Assembly: GCA_945860515.1 (NCBI GenBank)
Contig: CAMARI010000004.1
Location: 1-44,103, forward strand
Origin: Polaromonas sp. YR568
GTDB taxonomy: Bacteria > Pseudomonadota > Gammaproteobacteria > Burkholderiales > Burkholderiaceae_C
Direction of reading: 5' to 3'
Length of the DNA: 44,103 nt
The first letter of the stretch is position 1. Each line of letters begins with the position of its first letter. The translations under genes and the position numbers were made by a program. Under the pieces are notes generated by a model that saw only the letters and a program-made list of their open reading frames with translations, was not told the DNA's origin and did no database searches. Below are positions 1 through 7,950 of the stretch, one piece after another.

Positions 1-2
1 TG

Positions 3-266
3 CGCTGGCTTCATCTTGCAGCAGCTCAATCTGAACCGAAAGCCCAATTCAAATTAGGCTCCATCCATGCCAATGGCCAGGGCGTCAAACGTGACAAGGT
101 CCGCGCGGCCATGTGGTTTATTCTGGCCTCCAGTTCGGGCCATCCGAAAGCTCAAAAAGAATTGCGCAAAATTACAGCAGAGTTTAGCCCTGCTGAAATA
201 CAAGAGGCGAATACCTTGGCCATCAATTGCATCAATCGCAATAACAAGGCCTGTGAGCTCGATTAG
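3..266 (+). CDS. Sel1-like repeat protein, C-terminal end (5' truncated by window edge)
   Basis: The frame starting at base 3 is open from the window edge to a TAG at 264-266 and encodes the last 87 residues of a protein. It begins inside a Sel1-like repeat (RWLHLAAAQSEPKAQFKLGS, then IHANGQGVKRD) and continues with the helix AAMWFILASSSGHPKAQ. A typical Sel1-protein tail follows (FSPAEIQEANTLA). The tail ends in a segment with two cysteines (NCINRNNKACELD). The stop overlaps the motB stop by 4 nt on the opposite strand. Sel1 repeats form alpha solenoids that bind other proteins. The Vibrio stator protein MotX is also a Sel1 protein, so a stator-related role is possible, but the N-terminus and any signal peptide lie outside the window. 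Confidence 0.85.
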   Translation, partial: RWLHLAAAQSEPKAQFKLGSIHANGQGVKRDKVRAAMWFILASSSGHPKAQKELRKITAEFSPAEIQEANTLAINCINRNNKACELD

Positions 267-1267
267 CCCTCATTGAACTTGACGGTGATGCTGATGCGGC
301 GATTACGCGGATCTTTGCGGTCGGCCGGATTGTAAGGCGCGGTATCCGCAACCCCTTCAATTTGCGTAAACCGTTTGGGATTGATGCCCTTGTCTTCCAA
401 CAGCGACCGGGTTGCCTCTGCGCGATCAGCCGACAGGGACCAGTTGTTGGCGCCGCTCTTACTTGCGAAGGCCACGCTATCGGTGTGGCCACGAACACTG
501 ATTTTATTCGGCATGGCAGCAAGCGATTGCGCGACTTCACTCAGGAGTGCCTGGGCTTTCGGTTGAAGTTTATTGGTACCTAGCGGAAACATCGAGAAGT
601 CAGCCTTGTCAATAATCTCAATACGCAGACCTTCTTTATCGCGAATAAATTCCACCTGATTTTCCAGTTGCTTCAAATTTGGATTTTTGGCAACTGCTTC
701 TTTCATTTCTTTTTCCAACTGTTCAAAGTTGGCGTTATCACTGTCTTCGCGGGCTTGCTTTTTTTCAGCTTTTGTTTGCGCGTCACTGTCACGCTGATTT
801 TCACTGTTGGGTGATGGATCGTTTTCAGTCGGCCCGCCCTCAGAGCGCGGCGTCACGCGCTCCATGGCTGCGGTTTGTTTTGCCGTGTAAGGAAAGCCTT
901 CAGGGTCTATGATCGAGCGACCACCAAGAATCCCATTGGATCCCGCAGTAGCGCCTATGTTGACGAGACTGTGTGACGTGACGGGCGTGAAGAAATCGGC
1001 AACGCTTTTGCGCTGGTTTTCTTGGGTTGCGCCTAAAAGCCACATCAACAAGAAAAATGCCATCATCGCCGTCATCATGTCAGCCAGGGCGATTTTCCAT
1101 GCCCCGCCATGGGCACCACCGTGACCTGGCATTATTTTTTTGACAACGATAACCGGTGCCAGCGCTTCGGCAACCGCTTCAGGTTCAGCGGCGGTCGGTG
1201 CCACCAGCGTCAACGCCGGTGGTTCTACGGCCTCTTCCGGCACCCTGACTGTGGCTTCACTGGCCAT
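263..1267 (-). CDS. motB: Flagellar stator protein MotB
   Basis: This 334-residue protein is the peptidoglycan-anchored stator subunit that, with MotA, conducts ions to drive rotation. Residues 1-45 are an acidic, Ala/Glu/Pro-rich extension longer than in E. coli MotB. The single membrane helix follows (ALADMMTAMMAFFLLMWLL), with Asp63 at the place of the proton-carrying Asp32 of E. coli. The linker at about 130-190 is charged and low in complexity. The C-terminal OmpA/MotB domain (about 215-330) has the peptidoglycan-binding core VRGHTDS and NWSLSADRA. It starts 2 nt after motA, so the two are one operon. The aromatic-poor helix with the AD-MTAMMAFFL pattern is of the proton-type MotB rather than PomB, but ion choice cannot be proven from sequence. 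Confidence 0.95.
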   Translation of the reverse strand: MASEATVRVPEEAVEPPALTLVAPTAAEPEAVAEALAPVIVVKKIMPGHGGAHGGAWKIALADMMTAMMAFFLLMWLLGATQENQRKSVADFFTPVTSHSLVNIGATAGSNGILGGRSIIDPEGFPYTAKQTAAMERVTPRSEGGPTENDPSPNSENQRDSDAQTKAEKKQAREDSDNANFEQLEKEMKEAVAKNPNLKQLENQVEFIRDKEGLRIEIIDKADFSMFPLGTNKLQPKAQALLSEVAQSLAAMPNKISVRGHTDSVAFASKSGANNWSLSADRAEATRSLLEDKGINPKRFTQIEGVADTAPYNPADRKDPRNRRISITVKFNEG

Positions 1268-1269
1268 TT

Positions 1270-2133
1270 TTATTTGCCCCGCAAACCATCAAATACATCG
1301 GCAAAACTTGGTTGATTATGGTGGCTGATGGCGACCCTCGCGGCCTCCAGGATCAGCGGCATGGGGTGCCCGTGCATGGTACCAATGATGATCTGTTTGA
1401 CCACATGGTACATACAGGCTTCATCATCAATAATTTGAGTCAGGCGCTTGGCCCAAGGTTCAAAAAAGCCATAGGCCAAAAAGACGCCGATAAACGTTCC
1501 GACCAAGGCCGCGCCTACCAAACCGCCCAAAACCGCAGGGGGTTGGTCAATCTGCTCCATGGTTTTTACGACGCCCATCACACAAGCTACGATGCCCAGC
1601 GCCGGCAAAGCGCCTGCCAAAGTGGCGATCGCGTCGGCACCCTTGAGCTCGTCGTGATGGTGCGTTTTAATGGCTGTGTCCATCACTTCTTCGACCGCCA
1701 TCGGACTGAGCGTTCCCTGCGAAACCACCATCAAGCGAACCGTGTCCGTGATCAAGTGCAACAAGGCATGGTCTTTTAACAAATTGGGATATTCACTGAA
1801 AATTGCGCTAGATTCTGGTGTCTCAATGTGGGCTTCGAGCGCGACTGCACCCTCGCTTTTGAGTGTTTTCATCACTTTGGAGACGCAAAAAATGGTGTTC
1901 AGGTAATCCTGTTTTTTATATTTTGAGCCCTTAAAGGTGCGCCCGATTCCGGCAAACACCGCCTTGACAACATCGGGACTGTTACCGATCAGCATGCCGC
2001 CAATGCCCGCACCCAAAATACACCAGCCCTCGATCGGTGCGGCGTGAATAAAGGGAGCCAGACTTCCACCCCCCACCACAAAGCTGGCAAAGACGCTGAC
2101 CAACAGAAAAACAACGCCGAAGATACCAAACAT
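1270..2133 (-). CDS. motA: Flagellar stator protein MotA
   Basis: MotA is the four-helix inner-membrane stator subunit that couples ion flow to torque on FliG. The protein has 287 residues, the usual MotA length. Two N-terminal helices (GVVFLLVSVFASFVVGGG and an Ala/Gly-rich second helix ending GGMLIGNSP) precede the cytoplasmic torque loop (KTLKSEGAVALEAHIETPE, with conserved charged residues). Helices 3 and 4 carry the conserved prolines (ALPALGIVACVMGVVKTM; QPPAVLGG). The ATG has GGGA about 6 nt upstream. It follows fliS after a 37-nt gap and is followed by motB. I found no convincing promoter of its own, so it may be read through from fliS. Confidence 0.95.
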   Translation of the reverse strand: MFGIFGVVFLLVSVFASFVVGGGSLAPFIHAAPIEGWCILGAGIGGMLIGNSPDVVKAVFAGIGRTFKGSKYKKQDYLNTIFCVSKVMKTLKSEGAVALEAHIETPESSAIFSEYPNLLKDHALLHLITDTVRLMVVSQGTLSPMAVEEVMDTAIKTHHHDELKGADAIATLAGALPALGIVACVMGVVKTMEQIDQPPAVLGGLVGAALVGTFIGVFLAYGFFEPWAKRLTQIIDDEACMYHVVKQIIIGTMHGHPMPLILEAARVAISHHNQPSFADVFDGLRGK

Positions 2134-2170
2134 AAAAATCCCAAAAAATAGGCTTCACAAACCTTTGATG

Positions 2171-2614
2171 CTAAAACTGTGCCGTCAATCTTTCCTGACC
2201 AACCCACGCAGAAGTCTGACCGCCTCGTATCAGCACTGGAACTTCTTTCCAGGCACTGCTAAGCTCAGACATCAACCCATGCAATTCTTTCAAAACGGAC
2301 AGATCGTTATACGCATTGGCAAAAATCAATCGACGGGTGGCGTATATGTACAACTCGTCCAAATTTTTCGCCAAATCCCCACCGGTTTCGAAATCAAGCG
2401 CTTGCTGCAAACCCAACACAATGCTGCTGGCCCTAGAAATAGACTTGCCTTTTTCCTGAATGGCGCCGTGCTCCAAATGTCCTTGAGCGGCCGCCAGCGT
2501 GCTTACCAAATCATCAAAAAGCATTTGAATTAACTCCGCACTGCTCGCCACAGAGGCTTGAGAAGCCAAATTATCGACACCATAAGACTCCATGGCTTTG
2601 AATTGAACTCGCAT
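2171..2614 (-). CDS. fliS: Flagellin export chaperone FliS
   Basis: FliS binds the disordered C-terminus of flagellin in the cytoplasm and keeps it export-ready. The 147-residue product shows the family pattern: a short aromatic N-terminus (MESYG), the helix SSAELIQMLFDDLVSTL, then LDFETGGDLAKNLDELYIYATRRL and a last helix ending SAWKEVP. The open frame extends 11 codons further upstream. I chose the ATG at 2612-2614 because GGGAGAT lies 8 nt before it, while the upstream ATG lacks a ribosome site. A candidate sigma28 promoter is at 2649-2675. No flagellin gene or fliD is in this window, unlike the common fliD-fliS arrangement. Confidence 0.9.
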   Translation of the reverse strand: MRVQFKAMESYGVDNLASQASVASSAELIQMLFDDLVSTLAAAQGHLEHGAIQEKGKSISRASSIVLGLQQALDFETGGDLAKNLDELYIYATRRLIFANAYNDLSVLKELHGLMSELSSAWKEVPVLIRGGQTSAWVGQERLTAQF

Positions 2615-2648
2615 CGCTGTATCTCCCAATAAGTTAACGTACACCATT

Positions 2649-2675
2649 GAGTCGACACAGAATGTGAAAACTTGA
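2649..2675 (-). promoter_or_regulatory. Candidate sigma28 (FliA) promoter of fliS
   Basis: On the minus strand a -35 TCAAGTTT is followed after 11 nt by GTCGACTC (consensus TAAAGTTT-N11-GCCGATAA). The -35 is identical to the one before flgM, but the -10 matches only 4 of 8 positions. It lies about 35 nt upstream of the chosen fliS start. Moderate support. Confidence 0.4.
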
Positions 2676-2711
2676 GATTTACGTCGTTTCAGGAGCGGAT
2701 CAGCCCAAGGC

Positions 2712-3437
2712 TTACCGTTTCATACCGTCCTCGATTTTCAAAATATGCCTTAATTTTTTAACTACTGCACTCAACAGCTGGCTGACACGGGATTCCGTCA
2801 CGCCCAGCGTTAAGCCAATTTCCTTGAGATTGAGCTCTTCTACATAATAAAGTGACATAAGCAATTGATCACGCTCATCCAGTGCTGCTATCGCTTCTGT
2901 GACGGCGCGCATAAAGTCCTCGCGCTCAACAATCTCATCGGGTTGACGCGACCTTTCGTCGGCAAGTCCCATCACCTCGTCCGTGATGACTTCCATCGAC
3001 AAGGTTTCAAAACGTTTGGCATGACCACGTTTTTTTTGATACTCGCCGAGATCGTCCCCCGCGTAGGCGGCCAATTCAGCTTGGGTTGGCTTACGTCCGA
3101 GTTCACTCGCCAAGGCATCGGTCGCTTTGTTTTCTGACTTGTTAAATTCCACGGCAGAACGAGGCAAATAAGACAGCTGCCGTACTTCGTCGAGCATGGC
3201 GCCCCGAACCCGACTCAACGCAAAATTTTCAAAATCCACACCTTTTGACGGCATGTAGGATCGTGCCGCCTCTAATAGGCCAATCATCCCGACCTGGATC
3301 AACTCGTCGAGCTCCATAAACGGTGGAATTCGAACTTTGAGATGCAACGCAACCCGTTTCACCATGCTCAAATGCGCCAAAACCAGAGCTTCACTGTTGT
3401 TGTGAACTTCTTCATAAAGACGAGTCGATGCAACCAT
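2712..3437 (-). CDS. fliA: RNA polymerase sigma factor FliA (sigma28)
   Basis: FliA directs RNA polymerase to late flagellar promoters and is held inactive by FlgM until hook completion. The 241-residue product has sigma region 2 (HLSMVKRVALHLKVRIPPFM, then ELDELIQVGMIGLLEAA and FENFALSRVRGAMLDEVR), region 3 (around ELGRKPTQAELAAYAG) and region 4 with the helix-turn-helix (LDERDQLLMSLYYVEELNLK, then EIGLTLGVTESRVSQL). The open frame starts at 3491 and overlaps flhG. I prefer the ATG at 3435-3437, which gives the usual family N-terminus (MVASTRLYEE) and clears the flhG stop. It is the last gene of flhA-flhF-flhG-fliA. Confidence 0.93.
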   Translation of the reverse strand: MVASTRLYEEVHNNSEALVLAHLSMVKRVALHLKVRIPPFMELDELIQVGMIGLLEAARSYMPSKGVDFENFALSRVRGAMLDEVRQLSYLPRSAVEFNKSENKATDALASELGRKPTQAELAAYAGDDLGEYQKKRGHAKRFETLSMEVITDEVMGLADERSRQPDEIVEREDFMRAVTEAIAALDERDQLLMSLYYVEELNLKEIGLTLGVTESRVSQLLSAVVKKLRHILKIEDGMKR

Positions 3438-3444
3438 AATATGC

Positions 3445-4284
3445 TCAATTCTGCTGCTGAACCAGGCGTTCGACAAAAAACTGCATCCCACCGGAGACCT
3501 CGCTGATATTTGGAATCTGCGTGACGGATTTTGCCAGCCGGATGAAGCTTCGGGAGCTGACCGAATTGGGCGCGTAGCTCAGGACAGGCTCATATTTTCG
3601 ATGACCCTCTAAAATCAACTTGTCATCTTCAATCGAACCGATGTAGTGCGTGGTGTAATTTAAAAACTGAGCGCACACCTGATTGATTCGGCGAAAGAGA
3701 TTTTGTCCATCAGCCTGACTTTTGACGGCATTGGGAATAATGTAAATTTCATCCAGGTTGTATTCCTGAATCAGCACTTTTATCATGCCGTAAGCATCCG
3801 CGATTGACGATGGGTCATCACGCACAATGATGAAACGTCTTTGGCACGCCTCCATAAACGCCAGGACAGAGGGTGAAATTCCTGCAGCCATGTCTACAAT
3901 TAGATAGTCGATTTCCCCTTCCAGGGCACTAAACGACTGCACAACGCGCGAGGCCTGGGTTCGGCTCAAAGCCGCCAATTCACTGACGCCAGACGCACCG
4001 GGAATCAGCTTGACCCCTTGGCGGGTCGTCACCATAATTTCTTCTAACGTTTTTTGACCGCTCATAAAGTGGCTCAAATTAAAGGGACAGGTACAACCCA
4101 TGGCAATTTGTGAATTGGCCAGACCCAAATCGGCGTCAAAAAGCATCACCCGCTGCCCTGACATTTGAAGTGAGATGGCCAAATTCACAGCCAGCGTTGT
4201 TTTACCCACTCCGCCCTTGCCACTCGCAACACCAATGACTTCTGTCCGTTTTGTTTTTTTCATTCTCTTTTCACTTGTTTTCAA
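3445..4284 (-). CDS. flhG: Flagellar number regulator FlhG (FleN), MinD-type ATPase
   Basis: FlhG/FleN is a membrane-cycling MinD-family ATPase that limits flagellar number, partly by acting on FlhF and, in Pseudomonas, by inhibiting FleQ. The 279 residues carry the deviant Walker A motif (GVASGKGGVGKTT, about residues 18-30), the switch I region DADLGLANSQIA, and Walker B/switch II in YLIVDMAAGISPSV. The C-terminal amphipathic segment ends FFVERLVQ, as in FleN. The N-terminus is a short Lys-rich stretch without the DQAxxLR activator helix of some FlhG proteins, as also in Pseudomonas FleN. The ATG overlaps the flhF stop (ATGA, 4281-4284), which suggests translational coupling. Confidence 0.93.
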   Translation of the reverse strand: MKTSEKRMKKTKRTEVIGVASGKGGVGKTTLAVNLAISLQMSGQRVMLFDADLGLANSQIAMGCTCPFNLSHFMSGQKTLEEIMVTTRQGVKLIPGASGVSELAALSRTQASRVVQSFSALEGEIDYLIVDMAAGISPSVLAFMEACQRRFIIVRDDPSSIADAYGMIKVLIQEYNLDEIYIIPNAVKSQADGQNLFRRINQVCAQFLNYTTHYIGSIEDDKLILEGHRKYEPVLSYAPNSVSSRSFIRLAKSVTQIPNISEVSGGMQFFVERLVQQQN

Positions 4285-5585
4285 TTAAAGGAACCACGCA
4301 GGCCCCTGGGACTAGATTGCGTCAAGAAACGCGGCGCGACGGTCGGCAGCTTGAACACGGGCGGCTTTGTCGAAGGATTCGTTCGAGCCAACGCACGTGG
4401 TTCAGGTGACCGGGACAATTGGGCCAAGGCCATCTCAATCAAAGAGCCCGCTGTCAAATTGAGTTTCAGCGCGGCCACTTGGGCACCATCGCTGGCAGCA
4501 CAGTTTGAGAGCGAATTCTCATGGAGGAATTCAACCAGCGGCCAAGGCTGGTTAGATTCATCGAGCTTGCTGACCATCAAACTGTTCCATTTAATGTCCG
4601 AAGCCTGCAAGGTGCGCTTTAAAGTTGCAGACGAGGAGTCGGCCGTGACCAAGGCATGCTTGACACAGGAAGGGCACACCGACTCAATCTCCACAACACG
4701 TTCTCGCAATTGCGTTGAGGCCGTATCAATCAAGACCAATTTGTAGTCGGCCAAAAGGGCAAGTACGTTGCCGAGCGACACGCTGTCGCCAGCTCTAAAA
4801 CACTCCATCCCGATTTGGCTTGAAAGCGCCTGGATTTGCTCCCAGGCGCCGGGGCGGGTGTCGCAGTAGCTCACCATCGCCACCTTACATGATGGATCTT
4901 GCGCCAGTGCGTGGTTGGCCAGTCGCATGGCCATCATGGTTTTGCCGACCCCGCTGGGTCCGGCGATCAGGTGAATCCCGCTCTGCGGTAAGGCCGCGCG
5001 TGGCAGATTCGAAACTTGCTCCAGCTGCTGGCGAATAGCCAGCAAGGCTTCTTGTTCGTCACGCATGTCTTTGACCGTATCAAGCAAGAGAGTGCGTAAG
5101 CTCGCGGACATTCCAGCTTGGGTAAATGAGCTGAATAAATTGTCGATTTCAGGCGACAGCTTCAAGCTGCTTTGCCATCCCGAAGTTTTAAGACTCAAGC
5201 TCAGCTCAGCTCTGAAAAAAGCCAACTCGTCGCGAATCAGCCGCGTGATTTCCTGGTTTTTGGGATCGCTACCCTCATGCTTTGCTTGCTTGAGGTCAGC
5301 ACCTGTCATGGGTGGATTTACGAGTCCATAGCTGGGGGTTGATTTGGCCTGCGCCAAGATCAGCTGACTCCTAAACGTTTCTGCTGGCTGAGCCTGTTCG
5401 CTTCGGCTGTTGCCTTGTTGATCGCGGGTTTCAGGGCTTTGCTTATCAATATCGATTGCCACCACCAGTTCGGTTTGACCCTCCACTGTGTGATTGGAGA
5501 TGATCAATACATCGCGGCCACACAACCTCATTGCAAGATCAGTGGCACTTTTGGTGTCATTGGCAAGGATGCGTTTTAGTTCCAT
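4281..5585 (-). CDS. flhF: Polar flagellar placement GTPase FlhF
   Basis: FlhF is an SRP-type GTPase that recruits early flagellar parts to the cell pole. The 434-residue product has the FlhF N-terminal B region (starts MELKRILANDTKSATDLAMR), a variable middle and the NG domain. G1 is HLIAGPSGVGKTMMAMRLA (about residues 206-224), the G3 motif is LVLIDTAS, and the G4 region is MVSKLDES. It sits 41 nt downstream of flhA and overlaps flhG by 4 nt. A paired flhF-flhG argues for polar rather than peritrichous flagella. The tail (RFLTQSSPRGLRGSFN) is a basic extension beyond the NG domain. Confidence 0.94.
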   Translation of the reverse strand: MELKRILANDTKSATDLAMRLCGRDVLIISNHTVEGQTELVVAIDIDKQSPETRDQQGNSRSEQAQPAETFRSQLILAQAKSTPSYGLVNPPMTGADLKQAKHEGSDPKNQEITRLIRDELAFFRAELSLSLKTSGWQSSLKLSPEIDNLFSSFTQAGMSASLRTLLLDTVKDMRDEQEALLAIRQQLEQVSNLPRAALPQSGIHLIAGPSGVGKTMMAMRLANHALAQDPSCKVAMVSYCDTRPGAWEQIQALSSQIGMECFRAGDSVSLGNVLALLADYKLVLIDTASTQLRERVVEIESVCPSCVKHALVTADSSSATLKRTLQASDIKWNSLMVSKLDESNQPWPLVEFLHENSLSNCAASDGAQVAALKLNLTAGSLIEMALAQLSRSPEPRALARTNPSTKPPVFKLPTVAPRFLTQSSPRGLRGSFN

Positions 5586-5626
5586 GGTGTTGGCCTGGCA
5601 GTACTAGGGTTGGTTTGGCTCAGCGC

Positions 5627-7741
5627 TTAGCGCGTAGCCTCCGATTTTGAAGTTTCAGCGTGCACGGTGTGAATCACATTGACCACCTGGTCATCAGGAA
5701 TCTCGCCATAGGACAAGACGACCAGCTCATTGACGCGACTCCGAACCGACCTGGCAAGCCAAGGACGAATGGCAGGAGAAACAACCAGAACAGCCGCGTG
5801 ACCCAGACTTTCGACCTGTTTCGCCCCATCGCGTAGAGCAGCAAAAAGTCGTTCTGCCAATCCTGGCTCGATGACCACCCCTTGGCCCTGATCCTGCTGG
5901 ACGATGACATTGTGCAAGAGCTGCTCGAGCCCAGGCTCCAGCGTCATCACCGAAAGGACCTCTTTATCGTCAACCATCCCTTGGACAATCAGGCGACCCA
6001 GGCGCGGTCGCACCAAGGCATTCAGTTGCTCGGGGTCTTGGGTTCTGGCGCTGACCTCGGAAAGCGTTTCAACAATGGTGCGCATGTCACGGATCGAGAC
6101 AGCATCATTGAGCAAGCTTTGCAAAGTTCGCGTCATCACTCCCAAAGAGAGCTTGGCGGGAATCAAATCCTCCACCAGTTTTGGTGATTTGACAGCCAAC
6201 TTATCCAACAGCTGCTGCACTTCGTCGTGACTTAGCAAGTCAGCGGCATTCTCACGCAACACCTTGTTCAAATGGGTGGCTATGGCCGTTGCAGCATCGA
6301 CCACGGTATAGCCAAGTGCTCGCGCATGATCGCGCTCGGAAGGTTCAATCCAGACGGCCTGCAATCCAAAAGCAGGCTCTTTGGTCGCCACGCCCTCCAA
6401 GGGACCATAAACCTGGCCCGGGTTGATGGCCATTTCTCGACCCACTTTTATCTTGCCACGGCCACGGATGACGCCCTTTAAAACAATGTGGTAACTGTCT
6501 GGATCAATGCTCAAGGCGTCCCGGATACGCACCGGCTGAATCAAAAAGCCCAATTCGGCAGACAGTTTTTTACGCACCCCTTTTACCCGGGTCATCAGCT
6601 GTCCACCGGTCTCGACATTGACCAAAGGAATCAGACCATAACCAATTTCCAGACCGACCAAATCCACTTGATCCAGATCCTCCCAGCCCAGCTCCTTCAG
6701 AGGATCAGCAGCCGCAGCTGCTCCCGGGACCGGCTTGGGGGAATCAGACGCCAGCTGACGTCGCATAACCATCACGCCCGATATAGCAAAAATAGCTGCC
6801 AGAGTGATGAACACCAGATGCGGCATACCAGGAACAACGCCCAAAATGGCCATGATGCAGGAGGTCACAAACAACGCGCTTGGATTGCCCAGTTGAGAGC
6901 CCACCTGCTCAGTGATTGACTCAGTCGTTGTCACCCTTGTCACGACGATAGCGGTCGCCAGCGATAGTAACAAAGAGGGAATTTGTGCGACCAGGCCATC
7001 ACCGATGGTCAAGAGGGTGTAGATGCGCCCGGCTTCACTCAGCGAAAGGCCATGTTGCCCGATGCCGATCGCCAAACCACCGACTAAAGCAATGATCAAA
7101 ATCAGCAAGCCGGCAATGGCGTCACCGCTGACAAATTTAGAAGCGCCATCCATGGAGCCAAAGAAATCAGATTCTTGAGCCAACTCAGCGCGCCGGGTCT
7201 TGGCGGTTTCCTGGTCTATGACCCCCGCATTCAAGTCAGCATCAATCGCCATTTGCTTGCCGGGCATGGAGTCAAGTGTGAAACGAGCGTTTACTTCAGA
7301 CACCCGTCCCGCGCCTTTGGTCACCACAATAAAGTTGATGATGACCAAAATGGCGAAAATAATGAATCCAACCACGTAGTTGCCACCAATGACAAACTCT
7401 CCAAACGCCGCAATCACCTTGCCTGCCGCATCATGCCCCGTATGACCATCCACCAGAATCGCACGGGTAGACGCCACATTCAAAGCCAAACGCAGCATGG
7501 TTGCGAACAACAAGACAGTCGGGAATGCTGAAAACTCCAGCGGTTTGCGGATTTTGATGGCGATCATGATGATCAGCAAACTGGAGGCGATGTTGAACGT
7601 AAAAAAAATGTCCAGCAGCACCGGCGGCATGGGGATCAGCAACATACCCATGAGCAACAGCACCACCGCCGGAATGCTCAGGTCGTTGTAGTTAAATTTC
7701 GACAGGCTTTGTCGGAATGCCGACAGGGTGAGCGAAATCAT
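5627..7741 (-). CDS. flhA: Flagellar type III export gate protein FlhA
   Basis: FlhA forms the nonameric export gate ring with a cytoplasmic substrate-docking platform. The frame is open from 7843, but I start at the ATG at 7739-7741 (704 residues, normal for FlhA). The extra 34 upstream codons overlap the leader expected from the sigma54 promoter at 7814-7829. Membrane helices fill residues about 20-310, with the conserved FHIPEP loop (VVTKGAGRVSEVNARFTLD, then MPGKQMAIDADLNAG). The soluble FlhA-C domain ends in a charged tail. It leads flhA-flhF-flhG-fliA and is divergent from fliK. The ribosome site at the chosen start is weak (AAGAA). Confidence 0.95.
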   Translation of the reverse strand: MISLTLSAFRQSLSKFNYNDLSIPAVVLLLMGMLLIPMPPVLLDIFFTFNIASSLLIIMIAIKIRKPLEFSAFPTVLLFATMLRLALNVASTRAILVDGHTGHDAAGKVIAAFGEFVIGGNYVVGFIIFAILVIINFIVVTKGAGRVSEVNARFTLDSMPGKQMAIDADLNAGVIDQETAKTRRAELAQESDFFGSMDGASKFVSGDAIAGLLILIIALVGGLAIGIGQHGLSLSEAGRIYTLLTIGDGLVAQIPSLLLSLATAIVVTRVTTTESITEQVGSQLGNPSALFVTSCIMAILGVVPGMPHLVFITLAAIFAISGVMVMRRQLASDSPKPVPGAAAAADPLKELGWEDLDQVDLVGLEIGYGLIPLVNVETGGQLMTRVKGVRKKLSAELGFLIQPVRIRDALSIDPDSYHIVLKGVIRGRGKIKVGREMAINPGQVYGPLEGVATKEPAFGLQAVWIEPSERDHARALGYTVVDAATAIATHLNKVLRENAADLLSHDEVQQLLDKLAVKSPKLVEDLIPAKLSLGVMTRTLQSLLNDAVSIRDMRTIVETLSEVSARTQDPEQLNALVRPRLGRLIVQGMVDDKEVLSVMTLEPGLEQLLHNVIVQQDQGQGVVIEPGLAERLFAALRDGAKQVESLGHAAVLVVSPAIRPWLARSVRSRVNELVVLSYGEIPDDQVVNVIHTVHAETSKSEATR

Positions 7742-7813
7742 GGTGAAGTTCTTGAAAGAAACACGTGTTTTACTGATCCAGTTGGTGAATTGGGCTGTAT
7801 GGCAGATGCAGTA

Positions 7814-7829
7814 AGCACTCTTCGTGCCA
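7814..7829 (-). promoter_or_regulatory. Sigma54 (RpoN) promoter of flhA-flhF-flhG-fliA
   Basis: The minus strand reads TGGCACG-AAGA-GTGCT, which matches TGGCACG-N4-TTGCW at all but one position. The -24 GG and -12 GC are correctly spaced. The predicted transcript start is near 7802, about 60 nt before the flhA ATG. This fits the FleQ/sigma54 class of flagellar promoters. Confidence 0.8.
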
Positions 7830-7884
7830 TGAATATTCGACACTCACCACGCCGCGGCATGCTGTGAGCGGCAACTTGTGTCCA

Positions 7885-7900
7885 GTCACATTTCTTGCAA
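7885..7900 (+). promoter_or_regulatory. Weak sigma54-like element before fliK
   Basis: The plus strand reads AGTCACATTTCTTGCA. The -12 half (TTGCA) and the CAC of the -24 half match with correct spacing, but the -24 GG is GT. It lies 50 nt before the fliK start and is the only candidate I see for the fliK-flhB operon. Confidence 0.3.
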
Positions 7901-7950
7901 CAGTTCCGCCATTGACCCTAACCCCGTGTCACTTTTAGGAAAATGACCCC

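Noticed and set aside
7801-7818. Plus-strand sigma54-like element with TGGCAG before fliK
   Set aside because: The spacing between GG and GC is two bases too long, so it does not fit.
7742-7843. 34-residue N-terminal extension of FlhA
   Set aside because: It overlaps the sigma54 promoter and leader region and gives a protein longer than the family norm.
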